Of a stretch of 64,000 nt of DNA, positions 9,559-20,533 are shown one piece after another (the stretch's first letter is position 1; every line of letters begins with the position of its first letter). A program made the position numbers and the translations under genes. Location of the stretch: the NCBI RefSeq assembly GCF_947172395.1, contig NC_069084.1:7007107-7071106 (forward strand), read 5' to 3'. The stretch is from Bicyclus anynana. Lineage: Eukaryota; Arthropoda; Insecta; Lepidoptera; Nymphalidae. The notes beneath the pieces are model-generated. The model did not search any database, had not been told where the DNA came from, and saw only the letters and a list, made by a program, of their open reading frames with translations.

Positions 9559-10143
9559 TACTGCCTATTAGTGATGTTGGCAGAAAAAATATTGTAACCA
9601 TATCCGTACCAATAAGATGGTGTTGCTGGCATAAGATATCGTTCACGTCAATGTTTAGCTCTGTAATCACAGTTGCTCCATATGCTTGGTAAAGTAAAAT
9701 AGTGACGTGTGTATTTAGTTAAATAAAACAAACGACGAAAATGACGGTACTTTAACTCCCGTTCATATTTATTTAACACCACCCCGTCCACGTTCTAACG
9801 TCCTACCATAGGCGGAGACCTTTATTTAGTCTATTGCTTATAGAACAGATGCAAATGGAAAATTTATCTTACCGTGTCCGTCTTGTTACGCAATATCGGG
9901 CACAATGAACCAACGACGTGACAACGCATAATTTAGTCATTCTAGGTTACATGGCCTAGATCTAGCATACTTTAGTATAGATGTTCTATTTTGTGATGAG
10001 GGTTTTACTTTGGTTGTAGTTGTATGGTTACAGCATACATGCGATTGTGTGTATAAACTAAAAGAACGTTATCACGATTTTTTGTTTTATTTCTACTTGA
10101 GAACTTTCCTTATGCAGGTAAATAAAGAAAATGATATAAATAT

Positions 10144-10446
10144 ACTGGACGTATAACCTCTGCCTCCGATTCCGGAGGGCGAAGGTTCGAATCCGGTCCG
10201 GGACAGGCACCTCCAACTTTTCAGTTGTATGCATTTTAAGAAATTAAATATCACGTGTCGCAAACGGTGGAGGATAACATCGTGAGGGAACCTGCACACC
10301 AGAGAATTTTCTTAATTCTCTGCGTGTGTGAAGTCTGCCAGCGCGCATTGAGCCAGCATGGTGGACTATTGGCTTAACCCCTCTCATTCTGATAAGAGAC
10401 TCGAGCTCAGCAGTGAGCCGAAATTGGGTTGATAATGATGATGATA
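10144..10446 (+). mobile_element. SINE-A, nearly full length
   Basis: It begins just inside the head (TGGACGTATAACCTCTGCC), with B-box-like GGTTCGAATCC, the full body and the tail GGGTTGATAATGATGATGAT. Overlapping minus-strand ORFs are shadows of the repeat. Confidence 0.92.
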
Positions 10447-10859
10447 CTGGTCGATCCATTGAAATGTTTCCTTCCATTGAATTATTTCTTTAATTTAACC
10501 TAGGTAGACAGTAATTAGGACTTTCAAACTGAAGAATCTAGCCAAAACTGACACATAATCCTTGAAAGCAAAAACCCATTCTTCATTAACTTTATACTCG
10601 TACAGAATTCACAGTACTTTCAAACCTAAATACCGTTTTTTACGATCGTTTTCGTCTAGACTAAAACTGCAAGTTAAATAGTGAAGTGAGGGGGAATAAT
10701 ACCCTCATACACACCAGTTCACCCAAACAATGAAACTCTAAACGTTAGTTCATACAAAGTAGACAGATAAAAAGGCTATAACGCTGAAAGTTACGCGGTA
10801 GTAACAGACAGTCAATTACACTTAGCAGTCTTCTACAGGACAACACTACGTTAAACTAA

Positions 10860-11056
10860 AGGCGGAATTATATTTGTCTGACGTGTTGTGTCGTGAGGCA
10901 TCAGTACAGAATCGGTATCATAAATTTTGTGTGCGACACATCAGAAGCCATCACGACATGTCACAACACATAAGTGTAAATGTATGATACAAAATGTATG
11001 ATACCGATTCTGTTCTGATCCGTCACGACACGACACGTCAGAAAAATATGCTGCCT
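10860..11056. mobile_element. MITE, PIF/Harbinger-like, TAA target duplication
   Basis: The terminal inverted repeats start AGGCGGAATTATATTTGTCT and end in ATGCTGCCT; the sub-terminal parts CAGAATCGGTATCATA / TATGATACCGATTCTG also pair. TAA flanks both ends (10857-10859 and 11057-11059). A 3-bp TWA duplication is the known signature of PIF/Harbinger elements. It has no coding capacity. Related copies lie at 15666, 21772 and 21925. Confidence 0.72.
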
Positions 11057-11059
11057 TAA

Positions 11060-12235
11060 AATACTCCTAGTTAATTTAATCATTGCTTCTTAGCCTCCGA
11101 CGCAAAAGCGGCGTGTTATACTTTTGGCCAAAAAACGGGTCGTCGGATAACACTTCTCGTTTTTTATTTGAAAGTTGGGTTTTCAACCACAGTTCTTAAA
11201 TATATTTCAACAAAATCGAATATTATGAATGAGGGGGTGGAAAACTGTACATTTTGTGTGGTTTTTAGTTAGATTTCATAGCTTTGAGTTTTTTTAATTT
11301 TATGATTTCCACTGAACAATCAATTAATATACTAAGATAAATTTCAATCAATATTATTTTTATTTTATTTTATTATTTACATCAAAGAGACTCATACAAT
11401 GTAACGAATAATGGAGAAATCTAGCAAAGCCTTAAGATACCTTCCTATTAAATATTCATTATACAAAGAGACTTTTTAAGACATTTTCTTACTGTGTGGG
11501 CCAACTTGTAATAACAAAATGAAGATAGTAATTTATGTAAAGTCTAATGACTTTTGTTATTCATATTCAAATTATTGTAGCTGACTTTAATTAAGACAGA
11601 AATTGACTTTTATGAAGCAGAGCCAAAGAAATTTTGCTCGTTGAATTGTAAATTGTTCTGCTTTGTACATTTGGAATTGTATAGATTGTTAATAAATAGT
11701 AGGCAATTTATTTATAACAAATTTGTACATGTTAAAAAGCGAAAGTTATTGCTAAGGCAGAATTATTATTTCAGGTTATTTTACTAAGAAATAAATTATA
11801 TATAATCTACTCGTAATTTATAAGGGGATAAAGTTTTGTAATGTTGAGGAGATACGAATGTCGCCCGTTTCTGATATTTTATTATTATCATATATACAAA
11901 GCTGTAGGGTGTAGATCTAGGATAAATTCAGTTTTTAGCCACAATAATATAAAAAACTGTTAGGGTTGTCAATTTTGAAATAATCCCACAATTTTTATCC
12001 GTTGAAAATTTATATTAAGAAAGTATTTTTACGTATACTGAGAATATATTAATTTCAAGTATATTAATATTAACTTTGGGATAGAATCGTTGAAGTTTAT
12101 ATTAGTACTCGTATATTATACGAGTACCAACTTATCGCAGCATATTATTAATTTTACAAGAATATTCTGACTCGTTTGGTCATAGCCCTGCGGTTATGAA
12201 CTGTGTCTTCAATTTATGTTCGAATCAGTTTCGAG
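11060..12235. other. No gene; long AT-rich stretch
   Basis: AT-rich sequence with homopolymer and ATTTT-type runs. A patch at 11090-11160 (TCCGACGCAAAAGCGGCGTG) is slightly GC-rich and may be an old repeat. A perfect 11-bp hairpin with a 1-base loop lies at 12105-12127. Confidence 0.4.
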
Positions 12236-12320
12236 GCTACTTTTTATCCCGAAAAAATCCATGATTCCCGTGAGATTTGTGGAAAACTGAAATTCATACT
12301 AACTTCCGCTAGCCCGCAAT
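12236..12320 (+). mobile_element. Helitron 3'-end fragment
   Basis: TTTATCCCGAAAAAATCCAT and AACTGAAATTCATACTAACT lead to TTCCGCTAG. Here the CTAG is followed by C, not T, so the end has mutated or this is not the true terminus. Confidence 0.45.
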
Positions 12321-12465
12321 AAAATTAGCTTATATTTTAATTCTAAAGTCCTTATTAGAAATGAGGTTTGGATCTAAGACCCATCACATATGTAGTATGT
12401 ATATGGTAGGCTGGAAAATAATATACCTACATAATATTATAATCATCATCCAACTTCTGATCTAT

Positions 12466-12787
12466 ATAAACAAGCTAAAGTTCTGAGTGTTAGAAAGACA
12501 TTTGTATGTCAAAGCCTACGTTTGTATCATCGTGAATTGGTTCCTTTAATCCCTATAACTTCTTCTAGAAGAAATAGACCATTAGTTGCCCTAGACCATT
12601 AGTTGCAAGCTGTTTTGCTCGTAAACAATACCTATATATTGCTCCACGTATTTATAACTTATTACAAAAAAATAAACTCAGTATCAGAAAATTAGGTAAT
12701 CATGCTTTTAAGACGTACATATTTAACTGGTTAATTGATTGCGATTACAACTATGTCGAAAATCTAATCGTTCAACATATTCTTTAA
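12466..12787 (+). pseudogene. LINE (CR1/Jockey-like) C-terminal coding remnant
   Basis: A first open segment carries KVLSVRKTFVCQSLRLYHRE. After a stop and frameshift near 12600, a second segment reads YLYIAPRIYNLL...LGNHAFKTYIFNWL, ending at a stop near 12787. This pattern is what I recognise from the region after the RT domain of insect CR1/Jockey-type elements. No RT core is present, and the frame is broken. Confidence 0.55.
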
Positions 12788-12838
12788 ACTCGAACACATG
12801 AGGATACTTTTCTTAGCAAGCGCGTTCATACTTAATTA

Positions 12839-12938
12839 AACACACACTCGCATACACACCCACACACACACACACACACGCACCCACACAAACACACACA
12901 TACACACACACACACACACAAACACACAACCACACAAA
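12839..12938 (+). repeat. CA microsatellite
   Basis: An interrupted (CA)n array with CG, TA and AA interruptions lies just after the LINE coding remnant, so it is probably in its 3' UTR. Confidence 0.95.
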
Positions 12939-13049
12939 AATTTATTTATTTGTGTTTGATCTTGTTTTACGAATACACCTTTCTTGTTTTGCCTACTACT
13001 GATTATCTTAATTAAGTAACAGATTATCAAAAAGTAACACTAATGGGAA

Positions 13050-13163
13050 TCCACTGGCTCCCAAGATACAGTTACAGCTAGTTTGGGAGACAGGGATCTA
13101 CTCTTTTATTGTATTAGAAATTTGTTACTGTGTGATCAATAAATAATTTTTATTTTTATTTTT
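13050..13163 (+). mobile_element. LINE 3' tail
   Basis: CTAGTTTGGGAGACAGGGAT followed by GATCAATAAATAATTTTTAT. A matching end in the opposite orientation is at 25325-25430 (GAATCCCTGTCTCCTGTAC). It probably belongs with the remnant at 12466-12787. Confidence 0.5.
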
Positions 13164-14481
13164 TTATTTATTCTGATAAATTATTTGACTTCACACAGAT
13201 TAAAGATCATGCAGAGTGAGTCTTTACAAGCAGTGTGGTGAAGGTGGTGAAACGTATATATAATTTATCCTGATTGACAATTTAACGGTTTCACTTCCGA
13301 TAGATTATAATATACCGAAATTTCACAATACGACGGCAGATTTTAATATCACGAGCGAGAATATAAACTAACGTATTTTACAATTTAACGGTAACATATA
13401 CAAACTATTTTAATAATTTGTATTTCAAAATTTAACACTAACTACAATTACGTAAACTAATATAAAAATCAATAATACCAATAAAAAATACTTCATCTTA
13501 TTTCTTTAGTTTTTGTAAACAGTTTTTAAAATATTTAAAAACATAAAACGCCATTTTTGAAAGTTACTGATGCCACGCTTCGTGTCGTACTGACTCGAGA
13601 ATGACTCGAGAATGGAGTTTTGAATTTTGTATTTAGAACGGCTACGACACCGTCGTGTTCTGTACGCTCCATCTGCCTATTATTGATTAATCTGTGACTT
13701 TATATATTTTATTTGGATATTTGAAAATATTCATACGAAATTCGAGTATTCGAAAAGTCTTTTAGCTTGCGGCTTTTATTAACTTTGAATTGGTGATTTA
13801 CGAGTAAGCGATCAAACAAAGTTCGGTATTTATTTAAAAGTTATCCCATCAAAAGAAAAATATTGTATACTTTTTTTTACGTTTAACGCTGCCATTTCGA
13901 GTCGGGTGCAATTAATTTTACGGTGAACCGAATTTTAATGAATGGACAGCCTTCCGGCCGGACAGATAGTCTATCGATAAACTCAATTAATTTCAGCTCC
14001 AACGGTTTGGGCGGCTACCTAATAAATTAACGCCTTTTTTGTGTGAAAATATTGATATGTTGTGGGAGTTCATAATTCCCAGCGTAATTTACACTTTACT
14101 ATGCTTAAAGGTTAACCCACCAAGTTTTTGTTATTGTTTCACTAGATAGCAACATAAGATAAATATAATTTTATGTTGCGATAAATAAAATATTATTATA
14201 GCGATAAATATAACATTACTTCCTCGGGGCAGGTGGGCCGTTTTATTCGATAGAATTGAGGTGTAACTTTATATGTGTATATTTAGTACAGTCACAATTT
14301 ATTATCATAATATTATAGGCGTAAAGCTGATGGCACACAAAGCCTTAGCTGCTGTGATATATACATTCAAGAATCTAATTTAAAACAAAATTAAACGCAC
14401 AACAAAATTTCTATTAAATGAAATACAGAACGTTTTCTTTTTTATAACGATAAAAAGAGGAATTTAAAGACAATATTAATA
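13164..14481. other. No gene or clear repeat
   Basis: AT-rich. GACTCGAGAAT is tandemly duplicated near 13590-13615. Two less AT-rich parts (13560-13690 and 13890-14040) could be conserved non-coding sequence or old repeats; I recognise neither. Confidence 0.4.
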
Positions 14482-14690
14482 CTATCAGACGTCCCGTAGT
14501 TTCATCCACTTAGTACCCGTTTTTATAGAAATACGGGGATAAAATAGCCTATGTTACTTCCTGATAATGTAGCTTTCTATTAGTGAAAGAATTTTTAAAA
14601 TCGGTCAAGTACTTTTTAAGTTAAACCGTATCAAACAATCAAACGAAAAATCAAATCTTACCTCTTTATTATGTAATAAAAGATCTTTAT
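14482..14690 (-). mobile_element. Helitron, 3' end eroded
   Basis: On the plus strand it starts CTATCAGACGTCCCGTAGTT (a mutated CTAGCTGACGCC-type end) and continues with ATACGGGGATAAAATAGCCT, TTCCTGATAATGTAGCTTTC and AAAATCGGTCAAGTACTTTT, the standard interior of this family. Confidence 0.62.
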
Positions 14691-14699
14691 TATCAAAGA

Positions 14700-14741
14700 A
14701 AGGAATATATCTAAACTAACATTAGTTTAGATATATTCCTT
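14700..14741. repeat. Perfect 19-bp hairpin
   Basis: AAGGAATATATCTAAACTA, loop ACAT, then the exact reverse complement. AT-rich. No neighbouring gene. Confidence 0.92.
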
Positions 14742-15055
14742 CCTTTTAAAGTACTGAAAGCGCATATACAAATATGTAACCTGGAAACGCATATACTAAA
14801 GAAATATACCCCAAAATTGTGTGCGCAAGTTAATTTTGTTAGCCACTTTATGCCACGCTCGGTCAGTACAGTTATGACTAAAATCTGAAGCATGTGTGAG
14901 TAACTGCACAGCACTCGACCGTTATGGAGTGTCCATTATAGCTGCTGTGATATATACTGGTATAATTCTGGTTATATGGGAACAACTGATACTGCTATGA
15001 ACTGAAAATCAGTACTGAACACTTTTTTTATGTAAATATACTATTTTTATTATTA

Positions 15056-15096
15056 TTTACTGCACTTTGATCTTAGCCAAAAGGCCGAGAAGCGAT
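15056..15096 (-). ncRNA. U2 snRNA 5'-end fragment (pseudogene)
   Basis: Read on the minus strand from 15096 it begins ATCGCTTCTCGGCCTTTTGG and continues CTAAGATCAAAGTGCAGTA. This is the highly conserved 5' end of U2 spliceosomal RNA with one inserted A and one substitution. About 38-40 bases are present, and the rest of U2 (branch-point region, Sm site, stem-loops) is missing, so it is a fragment. It abuts a 5'-truncated SINE-A in the opposite orientation. Confidence 0.85.
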
Positions 15097-15099
15097 TTA

Positions 15100-15277
15100 T
15101 CGGTGAAGGAAAACATCGTGAGGAAACCTGCATATCAGAGAATTATCTTAATTCTCTGCGTGTGTGAAGTCTGCCAATCCGCATTGGGCCAGCGTGGTGG
15201 ACTATTGGCCTAACCCCTTTCATTCTGAGAGGAGACTCGAACTCAACAGTGAGCCGAATATGGGTTGATGACGACGA
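15100..15277 (+). mobile_element. SINE-A, 5'-truncated
   Basis: It starts in the body at CGGTGAAGGAAAACATCGTG, four bases after the U2 fragment, and continues to GGGTTGATGACGACGATT. There is no tRNA-like head. Confidence 0.9.
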
Positions 15278-15294
15278 TTATTTAATTTTTTTTT

Positions 15295-15462
15295 TTGTTG
15301 CACTATCCCGCATTTAATTACATTAATTCCTTTATCCAAAGGTTGTCTGGTAGATATTGCTATAAGCAATAAGACCGCCTTTGCACATACTTGTTTTCTG
15401 TTGTTTTCTTTGTTATTGTTTTTGTTTTATGCAATAAAGTATTAATAAATAAATAAAAATAA
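15295..15462 (+). mobile_element. LINE 3' tail
   Basis: CAAAGGTTGTCTGGTAGATA, GCTATAAGCAATAAGACCGC and ATGCAATAAAGTATTAATAA form the 3' UTR I recognise from a common lepidopteran LINE, including an AATAAA signal and an AAATA-type tail. Coding sequence is absent. Confidence 0.5.
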
Positions 15463-15665
15463 AGTATGTGGCAAAATTGCTGAGTTTAATAATAATAAAT
15501 AAACTTTGTTGCCATACTTATTATAGGCCTATACAATTCAATTTTTAATTGTACTTAAAACTACAATACTAAAAAAATCAAACGGAAGAAAACTAATTAA
15601 TTACAAATAATAATAATACTAATAACTACTTAGTAACATGGCAACTGGCCGCAAACTCAGCCTAA

Positions 15666-15812
15666 AGCCGGATTTACATTTGTCTGACGTGTCGTGTCGT
15701 GACGCATCAGAACAGGATCGGTATCATACATTTCGTATGCGGCACATTAGAAGCCATCAGGACATGTCACAACACATAAGTGTAAACATTGCCATATAAA
15801 ATTTATGAATTG
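15666..15812 (+). mobile_element. Half of a PIF/Harbinger-like MITE
   Basis: It begins AGCCGGATTTACATTTGTCT after TAA and matches the left half of the elements at 10860 and 21925 through CATGTCACAACACATAAGTG. The right inverted repeat is missing. Confidence 0.65.
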
Positions 15813-17704
15813 AATCAGAGTGGTGGGTCTGGCTTCAAAACTACCTCTCGTAAACAAAAATGCCTATCAACCTTTTTTATCCAGGCCAATAACGCGTATA
15901 TGAAGATGATAAAAGAAACGACATCAGGATTAAGTACAATCTGCTGAATAATTTCGTCTTAAGTAGCAATTATTATCAAGTGCTAACGATAATATCCAGG
16001 ACCGAACATAATCTCTCCAAGGTAGGACGAAAGGTTGAGGTTAAACGTGGAAAGGTTAAGGTCACATTCGGACCCGACAGCTCTAAGAGTAAACTTTAAT
16101 AAAGAAAAATCTCCACTTAAAACGTAAGCGCCCTTGACACGATGTATTGTTTTCAACTTCATTCAATCTGACACAATACACGCTGTAGTGTAGGAAGTTA
16201 TTATACTTGGTGCGGATGTACCGAGAACGAACGCTATGTATACACTTTCAAAAGAAAACAGGGACGCGTACGAGGAAAACGTTGTACAAATGTCAGAACA
16301 GAGAGAATGTGAAATGAAATATTTTAAAAGGGCACAAATCACTGAAATATTTTGTTCAGCATTATGACATAACCTGTCTTCAAAAGAGCTATATAAAAAT
16401 AAATATGTGTTCATTTTGATATTTTACAAAAAATACTGAAGTTTTGTTATAGGACCTTGTGCCATAATAGTACATTATGATTTAAGTGCGGTAGAAAATT
16501 ACAGACGAGGCGATATTGCAGCTCGATCCAAAGGCTAGAGCTATCTATAGTAAGGAAGTAGAGGCTGTAATTATCAAAGCATACGTACGTCATTCGACGT
16601 TTTATAACACATTTGCGAAGAAACACACTTTCTGAAAATGAATTTGCATCTTTGACTGTTTTCCTTATGATGACACGCTTGTCATTTTAACACAGATTGC
16701 GAAGTGCGAGCACCAGCTTTTTTTTAGGCAAATGCACCAAAAACAGCTAGTATTTATAAATTTATATTTTTGTATTTTTGTTACAGACAAATGGTTGTGA
16801 TTTATTGTCAAAATTATTAAAATTATTTAATTAAATGTTTATTTATTATATTTTATCCCACAGTTAATTAATTTCATTCATAAAATGTTGAGCACTTTTC
16901 TGGGATAAAAACTTTTTGCTAAAGCTAAATAAGTACCGGTCGTTTTTAGACGGATGATAAAGGTTTTATATTACATTACATGCATTTTACTTTACATTAC
17001 GGCACATGTGCGTAATAAGATAAATTACAATATTTAAATTGTTGAAATAAGAGATACTTTACGAGCAAAACAAACATAATTACATGGATATTCCACAATA
17101 ACATACCTGGTCTGAATAATTTTTATTATTTTAATTTACTCTAATATAAGGGTGGTTTAAAAAGAAAATTGAAAAATCTGGAAGGTAGAACGGAAAGTTT
17201 TTAAATTATGTGTAGGTACGAAAACCTGGTTATCTTTTAGTAACGCTATAGGCATATGAAGTCATATAAATAATTGCTTTATCTTTTTTCTTGATACGCT
17301 ACATTCAAAAATCTTAATGGTTTTAGACTCCAAACCCCTCTCTTAATAAAAGAAAAAAATATGAGCCTAGTTACAGGAAATTATTTAGCTAGCGACGAAG
17401 CTATATAACAAAAAGCATTTGTCTCACTTGAGACTGCCAATATCCAAATATAGTCCAGTTAAAAATCCGGAATATGCACAAAAAGTAGTTCACCATGAAT
17501 AAGAGTCGAAAAAGTAGGTGTGGTTCACATTTTATTTCATCGCTTAAAATTGTCATATATTTATCGGAATGGCCACCACTGAGCACGCCGTAAACCATTT
17601 TAACTGGATCCCTGCCAATTACTGAGAGCCAGAGCGCTTGGTGCCAAACTATTTGTCACTATCCCTACTTGTAATCTTTAAGATCCCCTTTTGAACGTCC
17701 ATTT
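15813..17704. other. No gene or recognised repeat over 1.9 kb
   Basis: Several ORFs of 60-83 codons show no domain and AT-driven codon use. This is one of the longest stretches without an obvious mobile element. Confidence 0.4.
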
Positions 17705-17762
17705 TTAGGGTTCCTTGTGACCTTTTTACCAAGACTCTGCTGTCCGTTCGTCCGTCCGTCAC
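17705..17762 (+). repeat. Dispersed repeat K, 5' fragment
   Basis: TAGGGTTCCTTGTGACC and CGTCCGTCCGTCA match the start of the longer copy at 19816-20191. A MITE begins immediately after it. Confidence 0.5.
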
Positions 17763-17969
17763 CAGGGCCTGTATCCATAAGGCACGTCAAATCTCTTTCT
17801 ACAAACGCTAACGCTCCGATAACTAACAAAATGTATGGGAATGACATCCGTTCGACAACTTGATCACGTGATCAATCAATAATAAATGTGATTCCCATAC
17901 ATTTTTTAATTTTCGAAGCGTTTGCGTTTGTAGAAAGAGAATCGACATGCCACATGGCTACAGACCCTG
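17763..17969. mobile_element. MITE with about 80-bp inverted repeats, hAT-like ends
   Basis: The ends read CAGGGCCTGTATCCATAAGG and, on the other strand, CAGGGTCTGTAGCCATGTGG. Inner parts TCTCTTTCTACAAACGC and AATGTATGGGAAT also pair. CAGGG termini are typical of hAT elements, but I could not find an 8-bp target duplication. It is inserted in repeat K. Confidence 0.68.
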
Positions 17970-18056
17970 ACTGTACTTACGTGATAGTTAGACAGTTGAA
18001 AATTTCACAGATTATGTATTTCTGTTGCTACTCTATCAAAAAATTAACATAAATAT

Positions 18057-18340
18057 GTTGTGGCGCAGTGGTATGCGAGTGAATATATTAGACAGAGGTC
18101 CTGTGTTCGATCCCCGGCTAGGCCGGTTAAGGTTAAGGTATAAGGTTTTTTTAATTAGTCCAGGTATGGCCGTGGCTAGTTTTAGCCGTACGTTCCGGTA
18201 CGATGTCGTGTAAAATTCGAAAGGGGTGTGGATTTTCATCCTACTCCTGATAAGTTGGCCCGCTTTCATCTTAGATTGCATCATCAGTTACCATCAGGTG
18301 AGATTGTAGTCAAGAGCTAACATGTAGAGAATAAAAAATG
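18057..18340 (+). mobile_element. SINE-B with internal deletions
   Basis: The head TTGTGGCGCAGTGGTATGCG and B-box-like GTTCGATCCCC are present. The GTACCGCCAAGCGATTTAGC block is deleted, and the 3' end CAGTTACCATCAGGTGAGAT plus an A run is intact. Confidence 0.9.
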
Positions 18341-18399
18341 GGATTTAATAACCGTTTAAGATCAGTATTCGTCGACCTAAATGTATGTAACATTTTAAA

Positions 18400-18520
18400 C
18401 TAGCTGACGCCGTGCGGTTTCACCCGCGTGGTTCCCGTTCCCGTAAAAAAACGGGGATAATATATAGCCTCGGTAAATGGGCTAATATAACACAAAATTT
18501 AAAGGTTAATAAATGTGTAA
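18400..18520 (-). mobile_element. Helitron 3' half
   Basis: On the plus strand it begins CTAGCTGACGCCGTGCGGTT preceded by A (so CTAG|T on the element strand), then CCCGCGTGGTTCCCGTTCCC and ACGGGGATAATATATAGCCT. The 5' end is not recognisable. Confidence 0.62.
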
Positions 18521-18599
18521 ATGTCTTTTTATGTTGTCCATTATTTTTCCAAGAGAAATGATTTACATATGTTTACATAAAAATCAATGTAATTTTTCG

Positions 18600-18920
18600 T
18601 TGTAATTTTAGAACTCAAGAACGGGCTCGCCTATCCAAACCAAATGTTTAGGCTTTGTTCGGACTATTTAGTAGATGGCTTATGTGAAGTTTGCACAAAA
18701 TTGGTTGTCATTTATCACATTTTTTGTAACAAATTAATTCAGGAGTAGGGTAGGGGTATGGTAGGGGTAGGGTAGGGGTAGGGTAGAGTAGGGGTAGGGT
18801 AGGGGAAGAGTAGGGGTAGGGTAGGGGTAGGGTAGAGTAGGGGTAGGAGGAGGGTAGTGTAGGGTAGGGATAGGAAAGAAGTGCACATATGTCAAAGCGA
18901 AGCTTGACCGGGTCCGCTAG
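18600..18920 (+). mobile_element. Helitron with G-rich minisatellite
   Basis: It ends GACCGGGTCCGCTAG followed by T. The interior holds ACGGGCTCGCCTATCC and a long GGGTA/GGGGTA array (18738-18870). It faces the opposite-strand Helitron at 18400-18520. Confidence 0.6.
18738..18870 (+). repeat. GGGTA/GGGGTA minisatellite
   Basis: Same unit structure as the 7731-7850 array, with GAGTA and GGAAG variants. It lies inside a Helitron. Confidence 0.9.
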
Positions 18921-18929
18921 TATTAGTAT

Positions 18930-19815
18930 ACATGGCTTGTGTACTTGGAATAAAACGGCTGAATCCCTGGTTAAATAATCTTAACAGCGTCGGAATGTCT
19001 ATATAACTTTCTAAGAATAAATTAGCATCAAAGGTATTTGTTTTGCATTCCCTTATTTCACGGATGAGATAAATTGGAACACGCTTCTAGAGCTCCACAA
19101 ATAACAAACAACAACTTCCTGGCGGATATTAAAAATAATAAAATGCTACGATAAAATTATTTTATTATGACTGTTTATTTTTAAAATAACTTGAACAGTA
19201 AAACCAGCGTTCCGGAAAACAAGTACTTCCAACGTAAAATTACGTTTGAGAATATTTCTTGAGGACTGATTTGAATAAAGGATACTAGGTATAGTAAATT
19301 TAAATTCAAAGGAGTACGTAATTTATAATGTAGATATAAATTTTAGTAATTCTAATATTCGTTCAGTAGATAAAATTTGACCACGAAGTTATCATGATGA
19401 TGTAAAAAATAAAGTAGCGATATAATTAAATTGTTTACTTTGAACTTTTCTGTAAAATAAAGTAAAGTAGTAACTTTGCAAGTCAAAAGATCTTTTTAAG
19501 TACACCAGAGACGGTGTCTCTTGAAGTTTTAAATTTAAATAGTAAAAAATTCAAGGCACTTTTTCTTGTGAATTTTCTGAGTAATAGCTCATTAAATCTC
19601 AACTTGTGCTTTTAAACGAGACATTGCTTATTAAAGTATAATAAACAAAGGAAAATGTTAGACAAGAAACATTGACTTAAGAAGATTGGTTTTGTGCCCC
19701 TTTCCATTCTCGGCGAGACCACCACCTCATTACGCTCGGTGTTCCTAAGTAATGCAGTCTTTAATTTATAGTTGTAGCTTTTATATTATTTGTCATAAAT
19801 AAGAAATTTTATGTT
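18930..19815. other. No gene or recognised repeat
   Basis: AT-rich with no ORF above chance length. Confidence 0.45.
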
Positions 19816-20191
19816 TTTAGGGTTCCAGGCCTCAATGGAAAAAAACGGAACCCTTATACGATTAAGATTAGTTGTTGACCGTCTGTCTATCTGTTAAAAT
19901 CCTTTATTTCGGGAATGCGCCGAATCATCAAAGGTAAAAAATTGGAAACTAAGCCGTATTCTTAGTTCTGCGGTCCATTAAGTTGTGAAAATCAAACTTT
20001 AAAAAAGATATGGCCGTTTATTCAGAAAAAAAGAAGTGATAAACTCAAAACTGTAACTCTGCTTCGAGAAAATTTGAGTAAAAATTGCGCGGTTCAATTC
20101 ATGTACTGAATGACTATATAACGACGAAATGTTGAAAAACTCGGCCAAAATTCGGTGGCCGAGTCCGATTCGCACTTGTTAGGTTTTTAAT
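19816..20191 (+). repeat. Dispersed repeat K, longest copy
   Basis: It runs from TTTAGGGTTCCAGGCCTCAA and ACGGAACCCTTATA to GGTGGCCGAGTCCGATTCGC. The two ends (AGGGTTCC... and ...GAGTCCGATTCGCACTTG) are those of a common lepidopteran repeat I know by sequence but cannot classify. Fragments recur at 17705 and about 54995. Confidence 0.55.
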
Positions 20192-20310
20192 GCACTGAAT
20201 AAAAAGCCAAAAATGTTCAATGATGAAGTACTTATTGGTCCTTGGGCCCAGAAACAAGATATTAATTCATGAACCTCGATACTGCTCAAACTTTGTATAT
20301 GTCATGTGCA

Positions 20311-20533
20311 GCTTCGATAATAACAAGTTATTACATTTTGCACAATAAAAACGAAAAGTGCTAAATTGCACAAAGTGATGCGTGGTTTCCAGGTTTTTGA
20401 CGAAATGCAGCCGAAATACTGCGTGCAAAACCCCCCACGTCGTACTAACAACAACAATGGCGTCAACAATGGCGGCGGTCGCAATAAAGTAGCTTTTTCC
20501 ATAACTACCCTCAAATCGGTAATGAATCGGTAA
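20311..20533 (+). CDS. Candidate small coding exon, Asn/Gly-rich
   Basis: An ATG at 20378 opens a 51-codon frame to TAA at 20531-20533. The peptide begins MRGFQVFDEMQPKYCVQNPP, then has a basic patch (RRT), four consecutive Asn and a VNNGGGR stretch encoded by mixed codons (AAC, AAT, GGC, GGT). Base composition is clearly GC-richer than the flanks. A pyrimidine-poor but possible splice acceptor (GTCATGTGCAG) ends at 20310, and a weak donor (AAA|GTAGCT) lies at 20489, so this could be a first coding exon of about 37 residues. I do not recognise the protein, and no partner exon is identified. The alternative is a chance ORF in a GC-rich island. Confidence 0.3.

Noticed and set aside
12836..13030. 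Cys/Val-rich ORF, and the similar one at 46811-46999
   Set aside because: Both are translations of CA microsatellites.
15056..15096. Functional U2 snRNA gene
   Set aside because: Only the first 38-40 bases are present; the branch-recognition loop end, Sm site and 3' stems are missing.
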